The position numbers and the translations under genes are program-made. Shown here piece by piece: positions 1 to 5,341 of a stretch of 5,341 nt of DNA; the first letter of the stretch is position 1, and each line of letters opens with the position of its first letter. The stretch is taken from positions 1 to 5,341 of the forward strand of contig JAABTC010000148.1 of assembly GCA_011390055.1 (NCBI GenBank), in the 5' to 3' direction. Source of the DNA: Burkholderiales bacterium. GTDB taxonomy: Bacteria > Pseudomonadota > Gammaproteobacteria > Burkholderiales > Burkholderiaceae_C. A model generated the notes under the pieces. That model was not told the origin of the DNA. It made no database searches and saw only the letters and a program-made list of their open reading frames with translations.

Positions 1-457
1 CCTTGGCGTACCGGATCAGCGCCGGCACGCTGTCGACGCCGTACTTCTGCGCGTTGGCCGGGTTCATGACCAGCACGTTGGGCACCCCGGCGACGAGCGT
101 CACGGGCACGAAGTCCTTGACGTGGTCGTAGGGCATCTTCGAGTACAGCGACGCGTTGATGGCATGCGTGCCGACCGTGCCCATCAGCAGCGTGTGGCCG
201 TCGGGCGCGGCCCTGGCCACCTCGGCGGCGCCGTTGTTGCCGCCGGCACCGGGCTTGTTGTCGACGATGAAGGGCTGGCCGAAGGCCTGCTGCAGTTCGG
301 GAGCCAGCGCACGGGCGAGGATGTCTGTGGTGCCGCCGGCGGCAAACGGCACGACGATGCGCACCGGCTTGCTCGGCCATGCGGGCGGTGTTTGTGCGCT
401 GGCGCACAAAGGCAGCGCGAGCGCTGCTGCGGCGATCAGATGGCGGCGCAAGGTCAT
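1..457 (-). CDS. Bug/TctC-family tripartite tricarboxylate transporter substrate-binding protein (N-terminal part, runs off left edge)
   Basis: A periplasmic binding receptor that would capture a small, probably carboxylated, solute; the ligand cannot be read from sequence. The first 152 residues are visible. Residues 1-21 form a Sec-type signal peptide (basic MTLRRH, Ala/Leu core, likely cleavage after Ala-Ser-Ala before Gln22). The lone Cys18 lacks a proper lipobox. The mature start has the family pattern: AWPSKPVRIVVPF (26-38), the AGGTTD ligand loop (40-45), NKPGAGG (67-73) and APDGHTLLMGT (84-94). The ATG at 455-457 is chosen because it precedes the signal peptide and has GGAG five bases upstream (complement of 463-466). 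Full Bug proteins are about 320 residues, so roughly half is missing through window truncation only. It is clearly paralogous to the divergent gene at 592. No TctA/TctB gene is seen, as is usual for orphan Bug receptors. Confidence 0.93.
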   Translation of the reverse strand, partial: MTLRRHLIAAAALALPLCASAQTPPAWPSKPVRIVVPFAAGGTTDILARALAPELQQAFGQPFIVDNKPGAGGNNGAAEVARAAPDGHTLLMGTVGTHAINASLYSKMPYDHVKDFVPVTLVAGVPNVLVMNPANAQKYGVDSVPALIRYAK

Positions 458-591
458 CGGGACTCCACGGTGTCAGTGTCGACGGCGCACAGTGTCGGCC
501 ATCGACCAAGACCTTGTTGTCGGGGCAAGCACGGTGGCGCTCGCCGCCACAAAGCCGCAGGCTCCCCGTCACAGAGTTTTCGGAGCGCACG
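458..591. promoter_or_regulatory. Divergent control region between two Bug receptor genes
   Basis: These 134 bp separate the start codons of two divergent binding-protein genes and must hold both sets of translation signals, probably both promoters. GGAG at 463-466 (complement) serves the leftward gene and GGAG at 582-585 the rightward gene. Repeated short motifs are visible: CAGTGTCG as direct copies at 474-481 and 490-497 (16 bp apart start to start); the palindrome CAAG-AC-CTTG at 507-516 with a further CAAG at 526-529; and the dyad GTGGCG-N5-CGCCAC at 534-550. Any of these could be an operator half-site, but short GC-rich repeats are common by chance. No sigma-70 -35/-10 pair is convincing, so promoter positions are not assigned. 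Confidence 0.45.
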
Positions 592-1566
592 ATGCAACGC
601 CGCCATTTCCTTGCTGCCGCCGCCGCCCCCTTTGCCGCGCAAGCGCAGCCTGCCGCCCCGACCGGCTCGGCCGCCGCCTGGCCGAGCCAGCCGGTCAAGC
701 TGATGATCGCCTTCCCGGCCGGCGGGCCGACCGACCTCACGATGCGGGTGCTGGCCGAGAACGCTTCCAAGGCGCTCGGTCAGACGGTCGTCGTCGAGAA
801 CCGGCCAGGCGCCGGCGGCACGCTGCCGGCCCAGGCCCTGCAGCAGGCCCGGCCCGACGGCCACACGCTGGCGCAGATTCCGCTGGGCGTGTTCCGGCTG
901 CCCTACACCACCAAGATCACCTGGGACCCGGTCAAGGACATCAGCTACATCCTCGGCATCACAGGTTATGCCTTCGGTGTCGTCGTGCCGAGCGACTCGG
1001 CGCTGCGCACCTGGACCCACTTCGTCGCCTGGGCCAAGGCCAACCCGGGCAAGCTGTCGTACGGCTCGACCGGCGTGTTGACCAGCCCGCACCTGACGAT
1101 GGAAGACATCGCCCAACGCCTCGGCCTGGAGCTCAACCACATTCCCTACAAGGGCAGTGCCGACCTGATGCAGTCGCTGCTGGGCGGACAGCTGATGGCG
1201 GCGGCCGATTCGACCGGCTTCGCGCCGCACGTGGCCAGCGGCAAGTTGAGGGTGCTGTGCACCTGGGGCGAACAACGCCTGCCCAAGTTCCCCGACGTGC
1301 CGACGTTGAAGGAGCTTGGGTTGCCGATCGTGCAAGCCTCGCCGTACGGCCTCGGTGGCCCCAAGGGCATGGAGCCGGCCCTGGTGGCACGCATCCACGA
1401 CGTCTTCCGTCGCGCGATGGGCGAGGCCAACCATGTCGAGGCCCTGGCCCGGTACGACCAGGCGCTGATGCCGATGAACCCGGCTGCCTACGCGCGCTTT
1501 GCCGAAGAGACGTTCCGGCGCGAAAAGGCCCTGGTGGACAAGCTGGGGCTGGGCAAACCGAGCTGA
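592..1566 (+). CDS. Bug/TctC-family tripartite tricarboxylate transporter substrate-binding protein (complete)
   Basis: A complete 324-residue periplasmic solute receptor of the Bug/TctC family, the usual length for the family. Residues 1-18 are an export signal: MQRRHFLA carries a twin-arginine-like RRxFL motif, followed by a short Ala-rich core and an Ala-Gln-Ala cleavage site. The mature protein shows AWPSQPVKLMIAF (29-41), ligand loop PAGGPTD (42-48), NRPGAGG (70-76), RPDGHTL (87-93), YGSTG (157-161), IPYKGSADLMQSLLGGQ (184-200) and FPDVPTLKELG (233-243), in the order expected for the two-lobed fold. The reading frame is open back to 379, but the ATG at 592 is chosen because it starts the signal peptide and has GGAG six bases upstream (582-585); the upstream extension is Arg-rich shadow sequence. 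The ligand is unknown. The FPAGGPTD loop and most residues beyond the core motifs differ from the divergent paralogue, so the two probably bind different solutes. The gene faces the minus-strand small gene across a shared hairpin. Confidence 0.95.
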   Translation: MQRRHFLAAAAAPFAAQAQPAAPTGSAAAWPSQPVKLMIAFPAGGPTDLTMRVLAENASKALGQTVVVENRPGAGGTLPAQALQQARPDGHTLAQIPLGVFRLPYTTKITWDPVKDISYILGITGYAFGVVVPSDSALRTWTHFVAWAKANPGKLSYGSTGVLTSPHLTMEDIAQRLGLELNHIPYKGSADLMQSLLGGQLMAAADSTGFAPHVASGKLRVLCTWGEQRLPKFPDVPTLKELGLPIVQASPYGLGGPKGMEPALVARIHDVFRRAMGEANHVEALARYDQALMPMNPAAYARFAEETFRREKALVDKLGLGKPS

Positions 1567-1585
1567 CGGCCCAGACGATCCGGGC

Positions 1586-1654
1586 AAAAAAATCGGAGGG
1601 CGGGACGCGGACTGCAGTTGCTCGCTCTCATCGCTTCTGCAACGCCCGCCCTCC
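1586..1654 (-). terminator. Intrinsic terminator for minus-strand transcripts (downstream of the small gene)
   Basis: A perfect 10-bp inverted repeat, GGAGGGCGGG (1595-1604) and CCCGCCCTCC (1645-1654), is followed in the minus-strand direction after two bases by seven T residues (complement of the A run at 1586-1592). The loop is long (40 nt) but contains a second potential stem, GTTGC (1617-1621) with GCAAC (1639-1643). The T tract is on the minus-strand side only; on the plus strand the hairpin is followed by just TTT, so it is at best a weak terminator for the Bug gene ending at 1566. It lies 33 nt beyond the stop codon of the 48-residue minus-strand ORF, which supports that ORF as a real transcript end. 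Confidence 0.75.
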
Positions 1655-1687
1655 TTTGGACGTCAACAGGGTCCGAAACCGGGTGGG

Positions 1688-1834
1688 CTAGCCACGCTTG
1701 AAGAAGAAGCTGAGCTGGTGCGGCGCGCGCGCCGACTGCAGCACGCGTGTCGGGGCCGTCGACGTGGCCTTGACCGGCGCGGCCAGCGGGGTCAAGGGGG
1801 CGCTCTGGGTGTTGGGGGCCAACTGGATCGACAT
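1688..1834 (-). CDS. Probable small protein of 48 residues, unknown function
   Basis: I do not recognise a family. The predicted protein starts MSIQLAPNTQ and ends HQLSFFFKRG. The N-terminal two thirds is rich in Pro, Ala, Thr and Ser and probably disordered; the end is a Phe-Phe-Phe-Lys-Arg-Gly tail. There are no Cys residues, no signal peptide and no membrane segment. Evidence that it is real: the ATG (1832-1834) has GAGGGAG seven bases upstream; 46 of 48 sense codons end in G or C (all but one ACA and one CGT), against roughly 60% G+C at positions one and two; and an intrinsic terminator follows 33 nt after TAG. It lies 382 nt downstream of the ABC operon on the same strand, so it could be a last cistron or have its own promoter. 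Alternatives are a peptide encoded on a regulatory RNA, a peptide precursor, or a chance ORF. The frame is open upstream to 2128, but that extension is Arg/Cys-rich and lacks the codon bias, so the internal ATG is preferred. Confidence 0.62.
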   Translation of the reverse strand: MSIQLAPNTQSAPLTPLAAPVKATSTAPTRVLQSARAPHQLSFFFKRG

Positions 1835-1841
1835 CTTTCTT

Positions 1842-1848
1842 CTCCCTC
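1842..1848 (-). promoter_or_regulatory. Ribosome binding site that fixes the small-protein start
   Basis: On the minus strand GAGGGAG sits seven bases before the ATG at 1834, within a purine-only stretch continuing to the start codon. It is among the strongest Shine-Dalgarno matches in the window. It decides the start of the 48-residue ORF in place of the upstream starts of the same frame. Confidence 0.6.
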
Positions 1849-2091
1849 GTTCAGGTGCGGCTGCGCTGAAGCATCGGCGAGCCCGGCCAGAACCTGAGGG
1901 CCGCCACCGAAGGCCAGTTCTTCGAGGCTGCGGATGACAGCCGCAGCAGCGAAGACACGCCCCCATGGCAGCGCGGTGACACAGGGCGCAGACCGGGCCA
2001 GCGTGGACGCATCGAGGGAACTCCGAAAGTGGGCATCGCGGGGCGGCGCCACAGCCGGCGCGCGCATGCGGAACACGATGCAGCAAGCGTG

Positions 2092-2113
2092 CCGCGGGCG
2101 GCATCGCCCGCGG
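2092..2113. repeat. Perfect 9-bp inverted repeat with GCAT tetraloop
   Basis: CCGCGGGCG (2092-2100) and CGCCCGCGG (2105-2113) are exact reverse complements around four bases, giving a very stable all-G/C stem on either strand. There is no T tract on either side, so it does not look like a standard intrinsic terminator. It could stabilise the 3' end of the ABC operon mRNA, pause transcription, or form part of a longer structured leader for the small gene. Confidence 0.6.
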
Positions 2114-2160
2114 TGTGCGCGAGTTCACGGCTCGACCGCGCCGTGGCTGGCGCGTCGCGG

Positions 2161-2174
2161 CGGTTCCGGAACCG
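2161..2174. repeat. 14-bp perfect palindrome, possible operator
   Basis: CGGTTCCGGAACCG reads the same on both strands with no central spacer. It lies between the end of the ABC operon and the hairpin at 2092. Gapless palindromes of this kind suit a dimeric DNA-binding protein better than an RNA hairpin, but only one copy is visible and no regulator gene is nearby, so an operator role is a guess. Confidence 0.35.
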
Positions 2175-2187
2175 GGCGTTACAAGGG

Positions 2188-2210
2188 CGCCGGGCAGTGT
2201 CGGCCCGGCG
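2188..2210 (-). terminator. Hairpin directly after the ABC operon, weak or atypical terminator
   Basis: The perfect 8-bp repeat CGCCGGGC (2188-2195) / GCCCGGCG (2203-2210) with a 7-nt loop begins six bases beyond the ATPase stop codon (2217-2219). In the minus-strand direction it is followed by CCCTTGTAACG, not by a T run, so termination would be inefficient or Rho-assisted. It may instead protect the mRNA 3' end. Its position right after the last ABC gene is the main support. Confidence 0.45.
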
Positions 2211-2216
2211 TGCGCC

Positions 2217-3890
2217 TCAGGCGGCCGCCGGAACGTAGCCGCGCGGAATCGCGGCCAGCAGCTTCCGCGTGTACTCCTCGCGCGGCGCCTCCAGGATCTG
2301 GGCCACCGGCGCCTGCTCGACCACCACGCCGTCCTTCATCACCAGCACCTCGTCGCTGATGAAGCGAACGACGGCCAGGTCGTGGCTGATGAAGACATAG
2401 GCCAGGCCGAGTTCGTCCTGCAGGTCGCGCAGCAGGTTCAGCACCTGCGCCTGCACCGACACGTCGAGCGCGCTGACGGCCTCGTCGAGCACCAGCACCT
2501 CGGGGTCGAGCGTCAAGGCGCGTGCAATGGCGATGCGCTGGCGCTGGCCGCCGGAAAACTCGTGCGGGTACTTGCCGAAGGCGCTGGCGTCGAGCCCGAC
2601 CTTGTCCAACAGCGTGCGGGCGCGCTGCTCGCGCTCGTCGGCCGACGCGCCTAGGCGGTGGATCGCCATCGGCTCGACCAGGGTCTGGCCGATCGTGAAG
2701 CGCGGGTTCAGGCTGGCGTACGGATTCTGGAAGACGATCTGGATGCGACGCCGCATGAGTTGGCGCTCGCTCGCATTCAACTTCAACAGATCCTTGCCGT
2801 CGAAGATCACTTCGCCGTGCGTCGGCTCGTGCAGGCGCAACAGGGTCAGGCCCATCGTGGTCTTGCCGGACCCCGATTCCCCGACCACACCGAGCGTGTG
2901 GCCGCGGCGCAGGTTGAAGTTCACGCCCTGCACGGCCTTGAACTCGCGCTTGCCGAAGAGGCCCTGCTTCAACCAGAAGCTCTTGGCCAGCGCGCGGACT
3001 TCGAGCACCACCGGCGCGTCGGGGTTCTTGGCCGCGGCTGGCGCGTGCGTGCCTTTGCCGGCGATGTGGTCGTCGATCACCCGCAGGCGTGCCGGGTTAC
3101 CCTTCAAGCTCGGCCGGCAGGCGAGCAACGCCTGGGTGTAGGCGTCCTTCGGCGCGGCGAAGATCTCGGCCACGGGGCCCTGCTCGCGGATCACGCCGTG
3201 GCGCATCACCAGCACCTCGTCGGCGATCTCGCCCACGACGCCGAGGTCGTGGCTGATGAACAGCACGCTCATGCGGTGCTTGCGCTGGATTGCGGCGATC
3301 AACTCGAGGATCTGGCGCTGGATCGTCACGTCGAGCGCGGTGGTCGGCTCGTCGGCGATCAGCAGCTTGGGCTCGCAGGCCAGCGCCATGGCGATCATCA
3401 CCCGCTGTTGCTGGCCGCCCGAGAGCTCGTGCGGATAGGCCGACAGCCGGCGCTTGGGCTCGGGCATGCCGACCTCGACCAGCAGCGCCTCGGCGCGCGC
3501 CAGCGCAGCTTTGCCCGACAAGCCCAGGTGCTTGACCAGCGGCTCGGTCAATTGGTCGCCGACCGTGAAGACCGGGTTCAGCGAGGTCATCGGGTCCTGG
3601 AACACACACGCGATCTCGCGCCCGCGCAGCTTCTGCAGCTCGTGCATCGGCGTGGTCAAGAGGTCCTTGCCCTGCCAGAGGATCTTGCCGCTGCGCTCGG
3701 CGTTGTCGGGCAGCAGGTTCAGGATCGACATCGCGGTGACGCTCTTGCCGGAGCCCGACTCGCCCACCAGCGCCATGGTGCGGTTCTCGGCGATGTCGAA
3801 CGAGACGCCATTGACCGCAGGCGCCAATGACTTGGCACCGCGATCACCCATGCGAAATGACACGTTCAGGTCTTGAATCGAAAGCAACAT
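2217..3890 (-). CDS. Peptide-type ABC importer ATPase with two fused nucleotide-binding domains (YejF-like)
   Basis: A 557-residue cytoplasmic ATPase that would power the permeases encoded just upstream. It equals DppD plus DppF joined in one chain, the arrangement of E. coli YejF. Domain 1: Walker A GESGSGKS (43-50), Q-loop FQDP (97-100), signature LSGGQQQR (156-163), Walker B LLIADE (176-181), switch His in SHD (213-215). Domain 2: Walker A GESGSGKT (337-344), Q-loop FQNP (387-390), signature FSGGQRQR (445-452), Walker B VLVLDE (465-470), switch His503. Both sites look catalytically complete. Each domain ends in the oligopeptide-type tail (YTQALLACRP; YTRKLLAAIP). The linker (about 260-296) is Pro/Ala-rich and lacks the Cys cluster found in some Dpp ATPases. 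ATG at 3888-3890 is preferred over GTG at 3891-3893: it gives a TGATG junction with the permease stop (1-bp overlap) and has GAGGGG seven bases upstream. The imported substrate, peptide or other, is not determinable. Confidence 0.95.
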   Translation of the reverse strand: MLLSIQDLNVSFRMGDRGAKSLAPAVNGVSFDIAENRTMALVGESGSGKSVTAMSILNLLPDNAERSGKILWQGKDLLTTPMHELQKLRGREIACVFQDPMTSLNPVFTVGDQLTEPLVKHLGLSGKAALARAEALLVEVGMPEPKRRLSAYPHELSGGQQQRVMIAMALACEPKLLIADEPTTALDVTIQRQILELIAAIQRKHRMSVLFISHDLGVVGEIADEVLVMRHGVIREQGPVAEIFAAPKDAYTQALLACRPSLKGNPARLRVIDDHIAGKGTHAPAAAKNPDAPVVLEVRALAKSFWLKQGLFGKREFKAVQGVNFNLRRGHTLGVVGESGSGKTTMGLTLLRLHEPTHGEVIFDGKDLLKLNASERQLMRRRIQIVFQNPYASLNPRFTIGQTLVEPMAIHRLGASADEREQRARTLLDKVGLDASAFGKYPHEFSGGQRQRIAIARALTLDPEVLVLDEAVSALDVSVQAQVLNLLRDLQDELGLAYVFISHDLAVVRFISDEVLVMKDGVVVEQAPVAQILEAPREEYTRKLLAAIPRGYVPAAA

Positions 3891-4942
3891 CACTCGACCC
3901 CTCTGAGCTTCGGATCGAGGGCATCGCGCCAGGCGTCAGCCATCAACGAGAACGAGGTCACGAAAAGTGCCATGAAGACCGTGGCTGCCGCCAATTGCCA
4001 CCACAGACCAAGGATCAGTTCGCTCTGCGCCTCCGCCAGCATGGTGCCCCAGCTGACTTGATCGACTGGCACACCCAGGCCCAGGTAAGAAAGGATGACC
4101 TCGGCCTTGATAAAACCGACCACAAGCAACGACATTCGCACCAGGATCACATGACTCACGTTGGGCAAAATATGACGGAACATCCGCGAGGAAGTGCTCG
4201 CGCCGATAGCCTCTGCGGCGCGCACGTACTCGCGCCCGGCGTGCTTCATGAACTCTGCTCGCACTTGTCGGTACACGCCTGCCCAACCCGTCAGTCCCAG
4301 GATCAACACCACCGTGCCGATGCCGCGGCCAAACACTGCCGCGAAGGCAAAGATCAACAGGATGTCGGGGATGGCGGTGAATACGTTGTAAAGCCACTCA
4401 AGAAAGTCGCCGATTTTTCGGCCGAAGAAACCAGCCAGCGCACCGAGCAAGGTCCCGATCAAAGTGGCTACCAGTGCCGCGAGAACGCCAACAAAAACCG
4501 AGACCTCGGTGCCCTTCAAGGCCTTGGAGAGCACATCACGACCGAGGCGGTCGCCCCCGAAAGGAAGAGTCTCCACGCGCACCGTCTCCGTCGTCTTCAT
4601 CAGCGCCGCACGCTCAGCCCATTCCTTGTACCGCGGGGCCAGCGGGTCGATGTCAGACAGGTCGACGTTCGGCCCCTTGGGCACCTCAACCACGCTTTCG
4701 GCCTCGGCGGGGCGCGGGCCAAGGAAGGTCGGCGGTGCGTTCGGCACCCCCACCTCACGCTGCCACTGGCCGGCAACGATGCCTGTCGCCGACAAGGCAA
4801 TCATGACCAGGAACGTCAGCACGATGTAGAGCGACACCATCCCAACACGGTCACCTTTGAAACGCCGCCATGCTGCTTGCCAGACGCCCTCGGAGTGCAT
4901 TGCCGCCGACGCCACCGGGGACTTCATCAAGGCCGCGCTCAC
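3890..4942 (-). CDS. Peptide-type ABC transporter permease, DppC/YejE type
   Basis: An inner-membrane channel subunit of 350 residues. One membrane helix near 34-56 is followed by an unusually long hydrophilic segment (about 60-127) that should be periplasmic. The conserved BPD_transp_1 domain then begins at FGGDRLGRDVLSKALKGTEVS (about 128-148), with helices near 146-172, 185-204, 207-224, 262-287 and 315-336. The ATPase-docking EAA loop is EYVRAAEAIGASTSSRMFRHILPN-like (238-261), and the C-terminus has the DAWRDALDPKLRG pattern typical of DppC. The extended loop resembles YejE, but the N-terminal YejE signature is not present, so I give no gene symbol. GTG at 4940-4942 is chosen because it overlaps the preceding stop as GTGA (4-bp overlap, translational coupling); no strong ribosome site precedes it, and ATG at 4925-4927 or 4898-4900 remain possible. 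GC content is near 60%, lower than the ATPase gene. Confidence 0.93.
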   Translation of the reverse strand: MSAALMKSPVASAAMHSEGVWQAAWRRFKGDRVGMVSLYIVLTFLVMIALSATGIVAGQWQREVGVPNAPPTFLGPRPAEAESVVEVPKGPNVDLSDIDPLAPRYKEWAERAALMKTTETVRVETLPFGGDRLGRDVLSKALKGTEVSVFVGVLAALVATLIGTLLGALAGFFGRKIGDFLEWLYNVFTAIPDILLIFAFAAVFGRGIGTVVLILGLTGWAGVYRQVRAEFMKHAGREYVRAAEAIGASTSSRMFRHILPNVSHVILVRMSLLVVGFIKAEVILSYLGLGVPVDQVSWGTMLAEAQSELILGLWWQLAAATVFMALFVTSFSLMADAWRDALDPKLRGVE

Positions 4943-5341
4943 TTGAGAACGACCCGCGGATCGACGACCTTGTACAAGAGGTCGGTGGCAAGATTGATCA
5001 GCATCGTCAGCATCGCCAGGTAAACAGTCGCTGCTTGAATCACTGGATAGTCACCCCGGTTTACTGCCAGCAAAACCTCGCGACCCAAGCCGGGAATCGA
5101 GAAGAAGACTTCGATGAGGAATGAGCCGACAAAGATGCCCGGCAGCGCGTAGCCGACGTTGGTCAGGATTGGGATCATTGCGTTGCGCATCACATGCTTG
5201 AAGAGCACGGTTCGCTCCACCAGACCCTTGGCGCGCGCGGTACGCACGTAGTCTTGCCCGAGTTCATCGAGAAAGAAGCTACGGTATAGGCGTGTTTGCG
5301 GCGAAATGCCGACAAGCACGGCCAGCATCACCGGCAGCGGC
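4939..5341 (-). CDS. Peptide-type ABC transporter permease, DppB/YejB type (C-terminal part, runs off right edge)
   Basis: The last 133 residues of the partner permease that pairs with the DppC-type subunit. Visible are the end of a membrane helix (PLPVMLAVLVGI), the segment RLYRSFFLDELGQDYV leading into the EAA-type coupling loop DYVRTARAKGLVERTVLFKHVMRNA (30-54), helices near 59-80 and 99-123, the conserved IPGLGREVLLAVNRGDYPV stretch (82-100) and the family ending VDPRV (126-130). The SFFLDE segment and VNRGDYP resemble YejB more than OppB. The frame is open to the window edge, so the internal Met/Val codons near 5331 are not starts. DppB subunits are about 310-350 residues, so more than half lies outside. 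Its stop overlaps the next permease start by 4 bp, making it the earlier cistron of the same operon. Confidence 0.94.
   Translation of the reverse strand, partial: PLPVMLAVLVGISPQTRLYRSFFLDELGQDYVRTARAKGLVERTVLFKHVMRNAMIPILTNVGYALPGIFVGSFLIEVFFSIPGLGREVLLAVNRGDYPVIQAATVYLAMLTMLINLATDLLYKVVDPRVVLK

Larger units (their letters stand above)
1835..2216. other. Intergenic stretch without a convincing gene; rich in inverted repeats
   Basis: These 382 bp separate the ABC ATPase stop codon from the small gene. Reading frames exist on both strands, but none has a recognisable protein, good ribosome site and biased third positions together; for example, the minus-strand frame from 2076 has only about 73% G/C at third positions. 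Visible structure: a hairpin at 1927-1947 (GCTGCGG / CCGCAGC, 7-nt loop), a 9-bp hairpin at 2092-2113, a 14-bp palindrome at 2161-2174 and an 8-bp hairpin at 2188-2210. If the small gene has its own promoter it lies here on the minus strand, but no clear -35/-10 pair was found. Confidence 0.55.

Noticed and set aside
454..1587. 377-codon minus-strand frame opposite the complete Bug gene
   Set aside because: Its composition (His, Arg, Gly, Gln) is that of an antisense shadow in GC-rich DNA; the plus-strand frame has a full-length family match.
156..1691. Long plus-strand open frame (511 codons)
   Set aside because: It runs antisense to the leftward Bug gene and then out of frame through the rightward one. 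The translation is Arg/Ala/Gly-rich and low complexity, with no family motif.
1792..2076. 94-codon minus-strand frame upstream of the small gene
   Set aside because: It starts at GTG with no ribosome site, has only about 73% G/C third positions, and overlaps the better-supported 48-codon ORF in another frame.
1835..2128. N-terminal extension of the small ORF containing CxxCH-like and Cys-rich segments
   Set aside because: It is in frame but lacks a ribosome site and the codon bias of the 48-codon part; the cysteine motifs carry no signal peptide or haem-protein context.
490..2205. An identical 11-mer, CAGTGTCGGCC, at 490-500 and 2195-2205
   Set aside because: A few 11-base matches are expected by chance in a GC-rich window of this size, and the second copy is part of a hairpin with a different context.
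2658..3830. 390-codon plus-strand frame opposite the ATPase
   Set aside because: It is an antisense shadow of a gene with all ABC motifs; the translation is repetitive Leu/Ala/His/Arg/Gln with no domain.
3891..3893. GTG as the start codon of the ATPase
   Set aside because: The adjacent ATG gives a standard TGATG coupling junction and better spacing to GAGGGG; the change is only one residue.
3827..5023. 398-codon plus-strand frame opposite the permeases
   Set aside because: It spans two overlapping well-supported genes on the other strand and shows no recognisable domain.

Overview
The window reads as chromosomal DNA from a GC-rich betaproteobacterium, most likely order Burkholderiales (Comamonadaceae or Rubrivivax/Leptothrix-like). 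The basis is about 65-67% GC in most genes, codons ending mostly in G or C, and two adjacent extracytoplasmic solute receptors of the Bug/TctC family, which is greatly expanded in that order. The taxonomic call is inference. No rRNA, tRNA, insertion sequence, CRISPR array or phage gene was found.

Left third (1-1690): two paralogous Bug/TctC periplasmic binding proteins are transcribed divergently from a 134-bp region. The leftward one (457 to the left edge) is cut off after 152 residues. The rightward one (592-1566) is complete at 324 residues. Neither has TctA/TctB membrane subunits in view. The rightward gene ends at a long hairpin with a seven-A tract on its left side, so the hairpin is oriented to terminate transcripts coming from the right on the minus strand.

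Middle (1688-2216): there is a probable unannotated 48-codon gene on the minus strand (1834 to 1688). It has a strong Shine-Dalgarno sequence, about 96% G/C at third codon positions, and the hairpin terminator 33 nt after its stop. It resembles no family I recognise. The 382 bp upstream hold no convincing gene but contain several perfect inverted repeats, one of them directly after the stop codon of the ABC operon.

Right part (2217-5341): a minus-strand operon for a peptide/nickel-type (Opp/Dpp/Yej class) ABC importer. In transcription order it contains a partial DppB/YejB-type permease, a DppC/YejE-type permease, and one polypeptide carrying two fused ATPase domains (YejF-like layout). The genes overlap by 4 bp and by 1 bp, so translation is probably coupled. 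Together they would form an inner-membrane channel driven by the tandem ATPase. The cognate periplasmic binding protein is not in the window and may lie beyond the right edge. The permease genes are less GC-rich than the ATPase gene. Overall the window is a solute-uptake region. The small gene between the ABC operon and the Bug locus is the least explained element; nothing else points to an exotic new system.
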